Part shown: positions 41,817 to 50,441 of the stretch, in pieces | How positions within the stretch are numbered: the stretch's first letter is position 1 | Layout of the letters: each line of letters opens with the position of its first letter | NCBI GenBank assembly: GCA_937879855.1 | Contig: CALFMO010000015.1 | Location: 1 to 64,000 of the forward strand | Direction: 5' to 3' | Source: an uncultured Acidobacteriaceae bacterium | GTDB lineage: Bacteria > Acidobacteriota > Terriglobia > Terriglobales > Acidobacteriaceae | DNA: 64,000 nt | Program-made: the position numbers and the translations under genes | The notes under the pieces: generated by a model | Told to the model about the DNA's origin: nothing | What the model saw: the letters and a program-made list of their open reading frames with translations, nothing else | The model's database searches: none

Positions 41817-43757
41817 CTATGACTGCGCTCCTGCCGCGGCACGCCGTGCGTTCCGGCCAGCAGCTTCCTGACTGGCCTGTACGCGGGAAGACTCTGCCAA
41901 GGAAAAGCGGTCGATGAATTCCAGCAGGCCGCGCGACATCTTCGACATCTGCTCCGACGATGCCGCCAGTTCGGTCGATCCGGATGTGGATTGCTGCACC
42001 AGTTCGCGCATGCGCTCCATGGCCTTGACCACGGCCTGCGCTCCCGAGGCTTGCTCTTCCACTGCCGAGTTGATTTCGTGGGTGATTTCATTCAACCGCG
42101 TGGTGGCGCGCGCGATTTGCGAGGAGCCGTGCGACTGTTCGTTGGTGGCCGCGCCAATTTCCTGCGCGAACTTGTAGACTTCGGTGACCACGTTGGAAAT
42201 CTTGCGCAGCGCCGCGTTCAGCTCTCCGCCCAGCTCCAGTCCTTCGTTCACGATGCTGGTGGAGCGGTCCATGTTCTCGACCGCCTTGCGGGCTTCCTTC
42301 TGAATGCTCTGGATCAGTTCGGAGATTTCCTTGGTGGACTGCGCCGATTTCTCGGCCAGCTTGCGCACTTCGTCGGCGACCACGGCAAATCCCAGGCCAT
42401 GTTCCCCGGCGCGGGCCGCCTCGATGGCGGCGTTCAAGGCCAGCAGGTTGGTTTGCTCGGCAAGATCGTCAATGACCTCGATGATCTTGCCAATGTCGTC
42501 GGCGCGTTGTCCCAGGGCCCCAATGATTTGCCCCGAAGAGGTGATGGTGGTGTTGATGCGGTTCAGGCCGTCGGTGGCCTTCTCCATGGTGCCAATGCCG
42601 TTGTGCACTTCTTCGCGCGAGCGGTTGGAGATGTCGAGCAACACTTTGGCGGTATCGGCGACGCGCTGAATCGAAGCCACCATTTGATCGATGGAGGCGG
42701 AAGTTTCGCTGACGCTCGAGGCCTGCACCTGCGTGCTCTTCACCATGTTCTGCACGTTGACGCTCATTTCGTGCATGGTGCTGGTGACTTCATCGATGGC
42801 GGAGGAGGACTGCAAGCCGATCTTCGCCGCGTCGTCGGAGGCTCCCGCCACTTGATTCGACGCGCTCGCAACCTGCGACGAGGCGTCACGAACGCTGCGC
42901 ACCAGCCCGGCCAGGCCTTCCACCATGCGGGCGAAAGCATTTCCTAACGTGTCGTGAGAGGACCTAGGTTTCACTTCCAGGGTCAGGTCGCCGCCAGCGA
43001 TGGATTCCGATACTCCCGCCATCTCCTTGAGGTAGGTGACCATCTTGTGGAAGGTGCGAGACAATTCGCCGATCTCATCGTCGCGGCTCATGTCAATGTT
43101 ATGTTCCAGGTCGCCGGTGTTGCCGATGCCGCGAGCCACATTCATCAGGTCGTTGAGCGGCTGCGTAATCGAATTGGCGGTTCGGTAGGCGATCACTACG
43201 CCGACAGACAGCGCAATGAGGGTGCTGAGCAGCGAAACGATAATGGTTGCCTTGGCGGCGGTTTCGTCGGACTTGCGACTCTCGCCGTCAGCAACGTCCA
43301 ACGATTCGGTGGAATTTTTGACCCACGAAGAAGCGTCCTTCTGGAGGTAATAGATCTGCAGTTCGGCGACGGTCGCATTGCCCGAGTCGACATCTTTGCG
43401 TTTTTCGATCAGGGGCTGCGCGAATTCCTTGCCCCAGGCCTGTTCCAGCTGCTGAACTTTCCCCAACGCGGTCTTGACCTGATCCGAGGCCGCCATCTTC
43501 AGGGCGAGATCCAACTTGTCGTTGAGAATGCGCAGCCCATCATTCATGCGGTCCACTTCGCGGGTGTCGCCGCTCAGCAGGTAGTTGCTCAGGTAGAGGC
43601 GGTTCTGCATCATCTGGAAGCGGACCGTGTTGGTGGTATCCGCCAGTCCTTTGGCCGCGTGCTCGCGCTGCACGGCCGACCAGTTCACCAGGAACAGCAC
43701 CACGACCATGCTGAGGATGATGCCGAAATTCGTATATAACTTCTTGCCGATTGTCAT
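41817..43757 (-). CDS. Methyl-accepting chemotaxis protein
   Basis: A 646-residue receptor: first helix about 10-28, a periplasmic four-helix-bundle/CHASE3-like sensor (QNRLYLSNYLLSGDTREVDRMNDG, about 30-180), second helix about 185-205, and HAMP (RTANSITQPLNDLMNVARGIGNTGDLEHNI). A second HAMP-like segment (ESIAGGDLTLEVKP) follows, then a long coiled coil with the canonical tip EQTNLLALNAAIEAARAGEHGLGFAVVADEVRKLAEKSA. The C-terminus is RRAAAGAQS with no NWETF-type pentapeptide. It is the only receptor in the cluster and the likely input of CheA. Confidence 0.95.
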   Translation of the reverse strand: MTIGKKLYTNFGIILSMVVVLFLVNWSAVQREHAAKGLADTTNTVRFQMMQNRLYLSNYLLSGDTREVDRMNDGLRILNDKLDLALKMAASDQVKTALGKVQQLEQAWGKEFAQPLIEKRKDVDSGNATVAELQIYYLQKDASSWVKNSTESLDVADGESRKSDETAAKATIIVSLLSTLIALSVGVVIAYRTANSITQPLNDLMNVARGIGNTGDLEHNIDMSRDDEIGELSRTFHKMVTYLKEMAGVSESIAGGDLTLEVKPRSSHDTLGNAFARMVEGLAGLVRSVRDASSQVASASNQVAGASDDAAKIGLQSSSAIDEVTSTMHEMSVNVQNMVKSTQVQASSVSETSASIDQMVASIQRVADTAKVLLDISNRSREEVHNGIGTMEKATDGLNRINTTITSSGQIIGALGQRADDIGKIIEVIDDLAEQTNLLALNAAIEAARAGEHGLGFAVVADEVRKLAEKSAQSTKEISELIQSIQKEARKAVENMDRSTSIVNEGLELGGELNAALRKISNVVTEVYKFAQEIGAATNEQSHGSSQIARATTRLNEITHEINSAVEEQASGAQAVVKAMERMRELVQQSTSGSTELAASSEQMSKMSRGLLEFIDRFSLAESSRVQASQEAAGRNARRAAAGAQS

Positions 43758-43780
43758 CCCTATCTCCTCCGCGGCCCGTG

Positions 43781-44125
43781 CTACCGCGGCTCAAACTTAA
43801 AATCGATTACTCCCGAACTCTCTCCGGCGGCCGGCTCGAAGCGCCACTTCTTGGCAGCGTCCAGCGCTGCATTGGCTAAGACCGGGTGACCACCCACCAC
43901 GCGAGCGTCCTTCACGATCCCGTTGGGTGCCACCAGAACCTGAATCTTCACCGTCCCGGCGAGATTCATCTTGCGCGCCAGTTCGGGATAGACCGGTTGC
44001 ACCTTGTTTTTCGCCCGGCGCACCATCTCGTCGTTCTGGGCTTGTTGCGCTCCCACCCGTACCGGACCCACGCCGACTGCCAGGGTCAAAACGGCCAACA
44101 AGGCCGTCGCAGTTCGTTGAGACAC
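43781..44125 (-). CDS. Secreted TonB-C-terminal-domain protein heading the chemosensory operon
   Basis: A GTG start with AGGAGG five bases upstream gives a 114-residue protein with a signal peptide (TALLAVLTLAVGVGPVRVGA, cut before QQ). A complete TonB C-terminal domain follows (VYPELARKMNLAGTVKIQVLVAPNGIVKDARVVGGHPVLANAALDAAKKWRFEPA). It lacks the Pro-rich spacer of true TonB, and no ExbB/ExbD is near. It may act as a periplasmic partner of the receptor encoded 23 bases downstream rather than as an energy transducer. It is the first gene after the sigma-54 promoter sequence at 44166-44181. Confidence 0.85.
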   Translation of the reverse strand: MSQRTATALLAVLTLAVGVGPVRVGAQQAQNDEMVRRAKNKVQPVYPELARKMNLAGTVKIQVLVAPNGIVKDARVVGGHPVLANAALDAAKKWRFEPAAGESSGVIDFKFEPR

Positions 44126-44165
44126 AATTCCTCCTAGCTTTGCAAGAAGCTGGTGATCTCGAACG

Positions 44166-44181
44166 TGCAAAGCCCGGGCCA
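44166..44181 (-). promoter_or_regulatory. Sigma-54 (-24/-12) promoter of the chemosensory operon
   Basis: Read on the minus strand the sequence is TGGCCCGGGCTTTGCA. It matches the consensus TGGCACG-N4-TTGCA at all but one fixed position and has exactly the right spacing. Transcription would start near 44155, giving a leader of about 30 bases before the GTG of the TonB-domain gene. Confidence 0.78.
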
Positions 44182-44286
44182 CCTGAAGCTTATTGAAAAA
44201 ACGAAAGTAATGGACTGTATCTACAAGAAATGGAGATAGTTAAGTTGAATGCTCCGGGCGCTTGCCTAGGCCGGACCCCCGTTAAA

Positions 44287-44341
44287 GCCGTCTCAGTCCG
44301 GGCGGACGGCTCCCGGCTTCTCACTGTGAGACAGAATCTCA
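44287..44341. promoter_or_regulatory. Upstream activator sites (TGAGAC inverted repeats)
   Basis: The 15-mer TGAGACAGAATCTCA (44327-44341) is an inverted repeat with 6-base arms and a 3-base spacer, one mismatch from perfect. A half-site GCCGTCTCA lies at 44287-44295. They sit about 130-185 bases upstream of the predicted sigma-54 start of the leftward operon. The same two sequences occur before the other sigma-54 promoter in this cluster. Confidence 0.7.
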
Positions 44342-44387
44342 CGCCAGTCTCGGGATTTCACACCGAGGCACCCCACCTCCATTTCTC

Positions 44388-44416
44388 TTGACTCAAATTG
44401 AGATGACAGGTATTTT
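44388..44416 (+). promoter_or_regulatory. Sigma-70-type promoter of the GAF/PAS kinase operon
   Basis: TTGACT and TATTTT are separated by 17 bases. The predicted start is about 14 bases before the GTG start codon. A CTCAAATTGAG palindrome overlaps the spacer and could be an operator. Confidence 0.55.
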
Positions 44417-44436
44417 CCCAATAGATTCAAGCACTT

Positions 44437-47400
44437 GTGAATCGCGAATCCTATTCTTTCAATTTCGGCGAAGCTTTCGAGACCTCAGGGAGGAGTTCAC
44501 CTCTTCCTCCGGAGAGCAATTTCGTCATGGGCTCGGATGAGAGCTTCCAAAAGCTGGTCATCCGTATTGCCGCCAAAGCGGGCGAACGCGGGGGCGCGCA
44601 TTCGCTAATTCAGTTCTTTTGCCAAGCCACGCGCGAATTTTTTGGCGTGTCCGGCGTCTATTTCTGGCGTTCGCATTTCGCCGACGAATTGGTGGGAGAA
44701 CAAGCGGATGGAAAACTGGCCGACCGCTTCCTCGGCATGCGGCTTGGACCCGACCAGAGCGCCGTAACTGCTGAAGCCGTGCGGCAGCGGCGGACCATCT
44801 TTGCAAATCACGTCAACTACGTGGCCTATCCTGCGGCAGCGCAATTTGAGGCGCGCTCGCTGATGGCTGCGCCACTGATGGTTTTCAACGAAGTCATCGG
44901 AGCGGTTACGTTCTTGCACGATTCCAATCCGGAGTTTTTCAACGACGATCTGGCTGGAAAGGCCACGATCCTGGCGGGGCAACTGGGAAGTCTGCTGCAA
45001 GCGACGCGGCTAAGCGAGGTTTCGCGGGAGGAATATCGCCGTGCCGAAATCCTCGCCGATGTTGCCCATGTTTTGCATGGAGCACCAGACGTCTCGGCCG
45101 TGATTGAAGCTCTGGCGGATCGGCTTCGGCTGCTCCTGCGTACGAGACTGGTTTGTGTTCTCTTGCGTCGCGAGGGGCCTTTTGAATTGAAGGCGGTGTC
45201 GGCGGAAACTCCCCAACTCGCGACTTCTGCGCGCGCCCGGCATGACCGGCAGACGCTGCGCTTTGCGGCAGACTTGGCTCAGCGCGCCGTAACTGCCGGC
45301 GACCCCATTACGCTTTCGATTGGCGCCGATGTGCACTCACTGGGCAACCTGGTTTCTCCGGGAATGTTGATCGCCGCTCCTTTCCGCACCTCGCGCACGC
45401 AAGGCGCGATTCTGATCTACCCGCGATCGGAGGGTGTGTTCAGCGCGGAAGAAAAGGCGTTGGTGGCTGCGATTGCCGGCTTCGGCGCAGTTGCTGTCGC
45501 CCACGCGGAACTGCACGCCACAGCCCATGCGCAAGCGCATGAGCTTCATCAATTACTTGAGATTTCTTCCGAACTCAGTTCCAGCAGCGATCTGGATCAC
45601 TTTCTGCAGGCCTTCGTTCTACGCGCCTCGGATTTTCTGGGCTATGGTCGCTGCGTGATTGCGCTGCTCGAGGATGGGAAGTTTCGGGTCCGCTATGGTG
45701 TCGAGAAAGGAGAGCCGCAACGTTTGGATCTGCCAATGTCGGAAGGCGTGGCCACTCGCGCACTGCGCGCCAAAGAAGTCTTCTGGACCGACGACGCCAG
45801 CCGCACTCCGGGCATCGACCTGAATGCGGTGACGAAATACAAGATTCGTCAATTCCTCGCCGTGCCGCTGCTCGGCACCAGCGGTCGGCTATTGGGAATG
45901 TTTGGGGTTCTCGACCGGCTCGATGGTACGGGGATCTCGCAAGAAGATATTCGTCGCGCCCGGGCACTATCGAACCAGGCGGCCGTGGTGCTGGAAGTAG
46001 CCAGCAATTTGCATCTTTCGCAGCAACACCGGCGCCGCGCCGAGGCTCTGATCGAGTTGGCGCGCGAAATTGACGGCACGTTGCACTTACCCGAGTTCGC
46101 CCGCAGGTTTGTCGGGCGAACCGTGGAACTGACTGGTTCCCGCGCCGGCTTGCTCGCAGTGTGGCAAGACGGACATTGGCAAGTAGCAACGCTGCAGAAC
46201 CCGGATCAGGAACCCAAGTCTTTGCCGTCGCAGGAAAATCGGGGAACTTCCGAGAATTCGTTGGTGAAGCCTGATTCGAGTCAGGTGCTTTCGCATGGAC
46301 TGGATCGGCCGCTGGGAGCGGCTCTTTCTGAGTTTGCCGGGCGCCATCCCGAGACAGTCGTGAGCGGTACCGCGGAAGAGATGCTCGGCCCGGAGACCGC
46401 GTCCGGTCTGCAGTGGACAGATTGCACGCTGGTACGATTGCCGGGCGCCAGCGGGGAATTGGCCGGACTGCTTTGTCTTTCCGGACGGTCGGCTCCTTTG
46501 GAACAGGAAGACCGCGTCTTTCTCGAGACTATGGCGGGTCATGCCGCAATGATCCTGGGGAACGCCCGCCAATTTACGCGGGTCGAACAGGCGAATCGGC
46601 ATTGGATGGAAATCTTCGACGCCATCACGGACTTCATCGTCGTCCACGATCAGGCTGACAAAGTTTTGCGGGTGAACCGGTCGCTGGCAGAGATGATTGG
46701 CGTTCCGGCAAAAGAATTGATTGGCGTGAATATGCGGGCCGTGATGGCGCTGACCAGTGACACTGCGTCTTACGCTTGTCCGTTCTGCCGCGCGATGGCC
46801 GACGATTCCGACGAATTCGCGCACCCCGTGTTCGATCGCACGTATCTGGTTTCAACCTCACGCGTGCATGGGACGTCGGGTGAACTGCAAACGATTCACG
46901 TTTTGAAAGACATTTCCGACCGGCGCGAGGCCGAGCGCCGTTACCGCGAGCTCTTCGACAATATTCAGGAAGGCCTGTTCTTCAGCACGCCCGGCGGACG
47001 CTTCATCGAAGTCAACGACGCCATGGTGCGAATGCTGGGATATAGCAGCCGGGACGAGTTGCTGCAGATTGACATTTCTACCCAACTCTATCTTTCGCCG
47101 GAGCAACGCGAACAGCACGCGGAAGTATTGAAGGAGAATGGAACTCTACGCAATTTCGAGGCGACGCTGCGGCGCAAAGACGGATCGCCCATTCACGTGC
47201 TGATCAACGCCTTTGGCCTCCACGACAACCTCGGGCGCCTGCTGCAGATTCGCGGGTTGATGCTCGATGTGACCGGTCTGAGAACGTACCAGTCCGAACT
47301 GCACCGGGAGCGGGATTTCTCCAGTAAGATTCTCAGCAACACGCAGAGCCTGATTCTGGTCGCGGACACGGCCGGCCTGATCAGCTATGCCAATCGCCGC

Positions 47401-48399
47401 TGGTACGACGCGGGATTCGAGCAGCGTGACTTGCTGGGGCGTCCATTGCTCGAGCTGGCGGCTCCGGATCATACACGTCCACTGGCGGAGGCCGTGCAGC
47501 GCACGCTGAACGGACAACAGGTTGACAACCTGGAATTGCAGATCGTCCGCGTTCAGGGCGCAGCCGGAAAGTTCTCGGCAAATCTCAGTCCGATGCGCGA
47601 TGAGCAGGGCACGGTCACCAGCATCGTGCTGGTGCTGACCGATATCACGGACTCCGCCGTGCTGCGCGATAAGCTGGTGCACACTGAAAAGATGGCAGCA
47701 GTGGGTCAGCTGGTCTCTGGCGTCGCCCACGAGGTCAACAATCCGCTGACCGCGATTCTGGGTTTCGCGGACCTGCTGATGGAGAATCCCGATCTTCCCG
47801 AAACCGCACGGAAAGACATGCGCGTAATTTTGCAAGAGGCGCAGCGCACCAAGCAGATCGTGCAAAACCTGCTTAGCTTTGCCCGCCAGATGCCGCCGCA
47901 GCGCAGTCCCGTGCAATTGAATTCAATCCTGCGCCGGACCGTCCAGTTGCGCTCCTATGACTTCACCAGCCATGGCGTCGACATCGTGGAACATTTCGAC
48001 GAAGGACTTCCCGAGGTGATGGGCGACGCCCACCAGTTGCAGCAGGTTTTTCTGAACATCCTGAACAATGCCTACGACGCGGTTCACGAAGTCGGCCGTC
48101 CGCCGCGCATCGAAATCATGTCCACCAAAGCCGGCGATGTTGTCGAAGTTTCGTTCCGCGACAATGGCAACGGAATTTCCGATCCCGACAAGATTTTCGA
48201 TCCGTTTTTCACCACCAAGGAAATCGGAAAAGGCACCGGCCTTGGCCTCAGCATCTGCTATGGAATTTTGAAGGAGCACGGCGGCGAAATTCTTTGTCAC
48301 AACAACGCGGGCGGCCATGGCGCCACTTTCATTGTCCGCCTGCCCGCAACCCCCCACACCGCTTCGTTGCGTGTGGCTGCAGGAGTAGAGCAACCATGA
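44437..48399 (+). CDS. Soluble multi-GAF/PAS sensor histidine kinase
   Basis: A 1320-residue cytosolic kinase with no membrane helix. Four GAF-like domains lie at about 40-190, 205-360, 370-530 and 540-715. Three PAS domains lie at about 725-830, 835-955 and 965-1075, the first carrying a C781-P-F-C784 pair. The DHp domain has phospho-acceptor H1098 (GVAHEVNNPLTAILGF), and the HATPase has NNAYDAV, DNGNGIS and GTGLGLSICYGILKEHGG. The array of GAF and PAS domains suggests sensing of small ligands, redox or light. Its stop overlaps the next receiver gene (ATGA), which in turn overlaps the sigma-54 activator, so the three form one phospho-relay unit. No ribosome binding site is clear at the GTG; an ATG 30 codons on is possible. 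Confidence 0.92.
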   Translation: MNRESYSFNFGEAFETSGRSSPLPPESNFVMGSDESFQKLVIRIAAKAGERGGAHSLIQFFCQATREFFGVSGVYFWRSHFADELVGEQADGKLADRFLGMRLGPDQSAVTAEAVRQRRTIFANHVNYVAYPAAAQFEARSLMAAPLMVFNEVIGAVTFLHDSNPEFFNDDLAGKATILAGQLGSLLQATRLSEVSREEYRRAEILADVAHVLHGAPDVSAVIEALADRLRLLLRTRLVCVLLRREGPFELKAVSAETPQLATSARARHDRQTLRFAADLAQRAVTAGDPITLSIGADVHSLGNLVSPGMLIAAPFRTSRTQGAILIYPRSEGVFSAEEKALVAAIAGFGAVAVAHAELHATAHAQAHELHQLLEISSELSSSSDLDHFLQAFVLRASDFLGYGRCVIALLEDGKFRVRYGVEKGEPQRLDLPMSEGVATRALRAKEVFWTDDASRTPGIDLNAVTKYKIRQFLAVPLLGTSGRLLGMFGVLDRLDGTGISQEDIRRARALSNQAAVVLEVASNLHLSQQHRRRAEALIELAREIDGTLHLPEFARRFVGRTVELTGSRAGLLAVWQDGHWQVATLQNPDQEPKSLPSQENRGTSENSLVKPDSSQVLSHGLDRPLGAALSEFAGRHPETVVSGTAEEMLGPETASGLQWTDCTLVRLPGASGELAGLLCLSGRSAPLEQEDRVFLETMAGHAAMILGNARQFTRVEQANRHWMEIFDAITDFIVVHDQADKVLRVNRSLAEMIGVPAKELIGVNMRAVMALTSDTASYACPFCRAMADDSDEFAHPVFDRTYLVSTSRVHGTSGELQTIHVLKDISDRREAERRYRELFDNIQEGLFFSTPGGRFIEVNDAMVRMLGYSSRDELLQIDISTQLYLSPEQREQHAEVLKENGTLRNFEATLRRKDGSPIHVLINAFGLHDNLGRLLQIRGLMLDVTGLRTYQSELHRERDFSSKILSNTQSLILVADTAGLISYANRRWYDAGFEQRDLLGRPLLELAAPDHTRPLAEAVQRTLNGQQVDNLELQIVRVQGAAGKFSANLSPMRDEQGTVTSIVLVLTDITDSAVLRDKLVHTEKMAAVGQLVSGVAHEVNNPLTAILGFADLLMENPDLPETARKDMRVILQEAQRTKQIVQNLLSFARQMPPQRSPVQLNSILRRTVQLRSYDFTSHGVDIVEHFDEGLPEVMGDAHQLQQVFLNILNNAYDAVHEVGRPPRIEIMSTKAGDVVEVSFRDNGNGISDPDKIFDPFFTTKEIGKGTGLGLSICYGILKEHGGEILCHNNAGGHGATFIVRLPATPHTASLRVAAGVEQP

Positions 48400-48797
48400 G
48401 CCTACCAGCGCTGAAACCTCAACCTTTGCCCGTTCTACTGATTGAAGACGAGCCCGCCGTAATGGCGTACGTACAAGCCGCCTTGGAGCGCAGCGGTTAT
48501 CCCGTGGTTTGCTGCGAGTCCGGCGTCGATGCTCTGCGCCTTCTGGAAAAGGGCGAGTTTCTGGGTGTGGTCTCCGATATGCGTACGCCCGGCGGAGTGG
48601 ACGGAGGCCAGGTGCATGCCTGGGTCGCGCGCCACCGGCCCGATCTGGCCTCGCGAATTATTTTTATCACCGGCGACATCGCCAACGAAGAAACCGTCGC
48701 CACTCTGCATCAGACTGGGGCGCCCTGCGTAGAAAAACCGTTTCGCGTGCAGCAGCTTATCGAGATAGTTTCGAAGACCTTCGGGAAGACCGAATGA
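48396..48797 (+). CDS. Single-domain response regulator
   Basis: A 133-residue receiver (E17-D18, phospho-acceptor D61 in VVSDMRTPGG, Thr in IFITGD, Lys in VEKPF) without output domain. The start overlaps the kinase stop by four bases and its stop overlaps the start of the sigma-54 regulator by four bases. It could be a phosphate sink or a relay between the kinase and another partner, such as the DHp-only protein at 52093. Confidence 0.9.
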   Translation: MSLPALKPQPLPVLLIEDEPAVMAYVQAALERSGYPVVCCESGVDALRLLEKGEFLGVVSDMRTPGGVDGGQVHAWVARHRPDLASRIIFITGDIANEETVATLHQTGAPCVEKPFRVQQLIEIVSKTFGKTE

Positions 48798-50275
48798 ATA
48801 ACGCCGCCAGCAAAGAAGATTTCCGCATTCGCCTGCTGATCGTCGACGACGAACAGAGTATTCGCAAGCTCTGCGTCACGGTGGGCGAGGCGCTTGGCTT
48901 CGTCTGCCTGGAAGCGGAGAGCGGAGAGTCGGCGCTGGCCCTGCTGGAAGAGCAATCGGTGCACATGGTCCTCAGCGACATGGTGATGCCGCACATGTCG
49001 GGCCTGGAGTTTCTGGAGAAAGTAAAGAAGCTCTTGCCTCGCACCGAAATCGCGCTCATGACGGGACACGGCTCCATTGAAACCGCCGTCCAGGCCATGA
49101 AGCTGGGCGCCTACGACTACATCACCAAACCATTCTCTCCGCTGGAAGAGCTCCGGCTATTCTTGCGACGCATGGCGGACAAAGTTCGCCTGGTAGAGGA
49201 AAACGAATTTCTGCGCCAGCGCACCGATTCGGAGACCGCGGTGCACGGCATCGTCGGCTCCTCCGCGCGAATTCAGGAAGTGTTGCGTATGGTTGCCCGC
49301 CTGAAGGACACGCGGACCCCTGTGCTCATTTATGGGGAAAGTGGCACTGGCAAGGAATTAGTAGCGCGCGCCATGCATTTTCGCGGGGCATTTGCCGGGC
49401 GTCCCTTTGTTGCCGTCGACTGCGGTTCGCTGGTGCCCACGCTGATCGAGAGCGAACTGTTTGGTTATGAAAAGGGAGCATTTACCGGAGCGCTGAAATC
49501 CAAGGAAGGATTGTTCCAGGCGGCCGACGGTGGCACCATTTTTCTGGACGAAGTGGGCGAACTGCCTTTGGAGCTGCAGGCCAAACTGCTGCGGGTATTG
49601 CAGGAAAAAGAAGTTCGTCCTGTGGGCAGCAACCAGAGGATGAAAGTCGACGTCCGTGTGATTGCGGCCACTAACCGGGATCTCGAAGCCGCTTACAAGA
49701 ACGGAACCTTCCGCAAAGATCTCTATTTTCGTCTCAACGTTGTGACCCTCTACGTTCCCGCTTTACGGGAGCGCCGCAGCGATACTCCCATGTTGGTGCA
49801 ATGGTTCCTGGAACGCTACGCCCCAGGGTCGGAGTTGCACGTCACCAATGCCGCGATGCGCGCCCTGATGCAATACGACTGGCCGGGCAATGTGCGCGAA
49901 CTGGAAAACTGTGTGGAGCGTGCGGTCGCGCTGGGTAACGGACAAATCATTGACCTCGGCGACCTTCCCCCAGCCATCGCTTCGGGCGCGGGGGCAAGCG
50001 CGCTGGCGCCGGCAGAGGGTACGCCTGTGCGTGATCCCGATCTTGCGGCCGTGCAGGCCGTGCCCGAATCCGCCCGTGCTCCGCTGTCCACCACGGATCT
50101 CGAAGACATCGAACGCGCCACCATTCAACGCGTCTTCCAGCAGGTCAAAGGAGACAAAGCCCTCGCCGGACGCATGCTCGGCATCAGCCGAGCTACGCTG
50201 TACCGCAAGCTGAAACGCTACAACATTGGCATGGGCTCGTCCGGATCGGGTTCGTCAAGCCACACGTTACAGTAG
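48794..50275 (+). CDS. NtrC-family sigma-54 response regulator
   Basis: A 493-residue activator with a receiver (D18, D19, phospho-acceptor D62 in VLSDMVMPHMSG, Lys in ITKPFSP). The AAA+ core has Walker A GESGTGKE, an intact GAFTGA loop in YEKGAFTGALKSKEG, Walker B GTIFLDEV and DWPGNVRELEN. The C-terminal Fis-type HTH is GDKALAGRMLGISRATLYRKLKRYNI. The start is set by the ATGA overlap with the preceding receiver; the frame continues upstream only as a shadow. It lies between the two sigma-54 promoter sequences found in this window and is the natural candidate to bind the TGAGAC inverted repeats beside both. Confidence 0.95.
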   Translation: MNNAASKEDFRIRLLIVDDEQSIRKLCVTVGEALGFVCLEAESGESALALLEEQSVHMVLSDMVMPHMSGLEFLEKVKKLLPRTEIALMTGHGSIETAVQAMKLGAYDYITKPFSPLEELRLFLRRMADKVRLVEENEFLRQRTDSETAVHGIVGSSARIQEVLRMVARLKDTRTPVLIYGESGTGKELVARAMHFRGAFAGRPFVAVDCGSLVPTLIESELFGYEKGAFTGALKSKEGLFQAADGGTIFLDEVGELPLELQAKLLRVLQEKEVRPVGSNQRMKVDVRVIAATNRDLEAAYKNGTFRKDLYFRLNVVTLYVPALRERRSDTPMLVQWFLERYAPGSELHVTNAAMRALMQYDWPGNVRELENCVERAVALGNGQIIDLGDLPPAIASGAGASALAPAEGTPVRDPDLAAVQAVPESARAPLSTTDLEDIERATIQRVFQQVKGDKALAGRMLGISRATLYRKLKRYNIGMGSSGSGSSSHTLQ

Positions 50276-50282
50276 CTGATTC

Positions 50283-50309
50283 TGAGACGCGGTCTCATCC
50301 TGAGACGGC
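50283..50309. promoter_or_regulatory. Upstream activator sites (TGAGAC inverted repeat plus half-site)
   Basis: TGAGACGCGGTCTCA (50283-50297) is a perfect inverted repeat with 6-base arms and 3-base spacer. TGAGACGGC (50301-50309) repeats the half-site three bases later and continues into a partial GACGG-CAAA-CCGTC palindrome. The 15-mer centre lies about 140 bases upstream of the predicted sigma-54 start near 50429. It begins eight bases after the stop codon of the sigma-54 activator. Confidence 0.75.
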
Positions 50310-50402
50310 AAACCGTCCCGATCATCATCGAATACTCTCAAGCAATGCCCCAAGCCACTGAAAATGCATTCCCTTCAGTGCTAGTCCTTACGTTCGAATA
50401 GA

Positions 50403-50418
50403 TGGCTGCCATGTTGCT
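50403..50418 (+). promoter_or_regulatory. Sigma-54 (-24/-12) promoter of the 50.4-54 kb genes
   Basis: TGGCTGCCATGTTGCT has the invariant GG and GC in the right places (TGGC, seven bases, TTGC). The start would fall near 50429, about 13 bases before the ATG at 50442. Together with the upstream TGAGAC repeat this splits the rightward operon into a kinase part and a sigma-54-driven part. Confidence 0.7.
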
Positions 50419-50441
50419 CCTCTTTTTCTGAACCGCGGAGT

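Larger units (their letters stand above)
44126..44436. other. 311-base divergent control region of the two sensory operons
   Basis: This space holds a sigma-54 promoter for the leftward operon, a sigma-70-type promoter for the rightward operon and, between them, TGAGAC-type inverted repeats. A further GCCGTC...GACGGC palindrome lies at 44287-44310 and a CTCAAATTGAG palindrome at 44392-44402 overlaps the sigma-70 promoter. No gene is seen in it. Confidence 0.8.
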
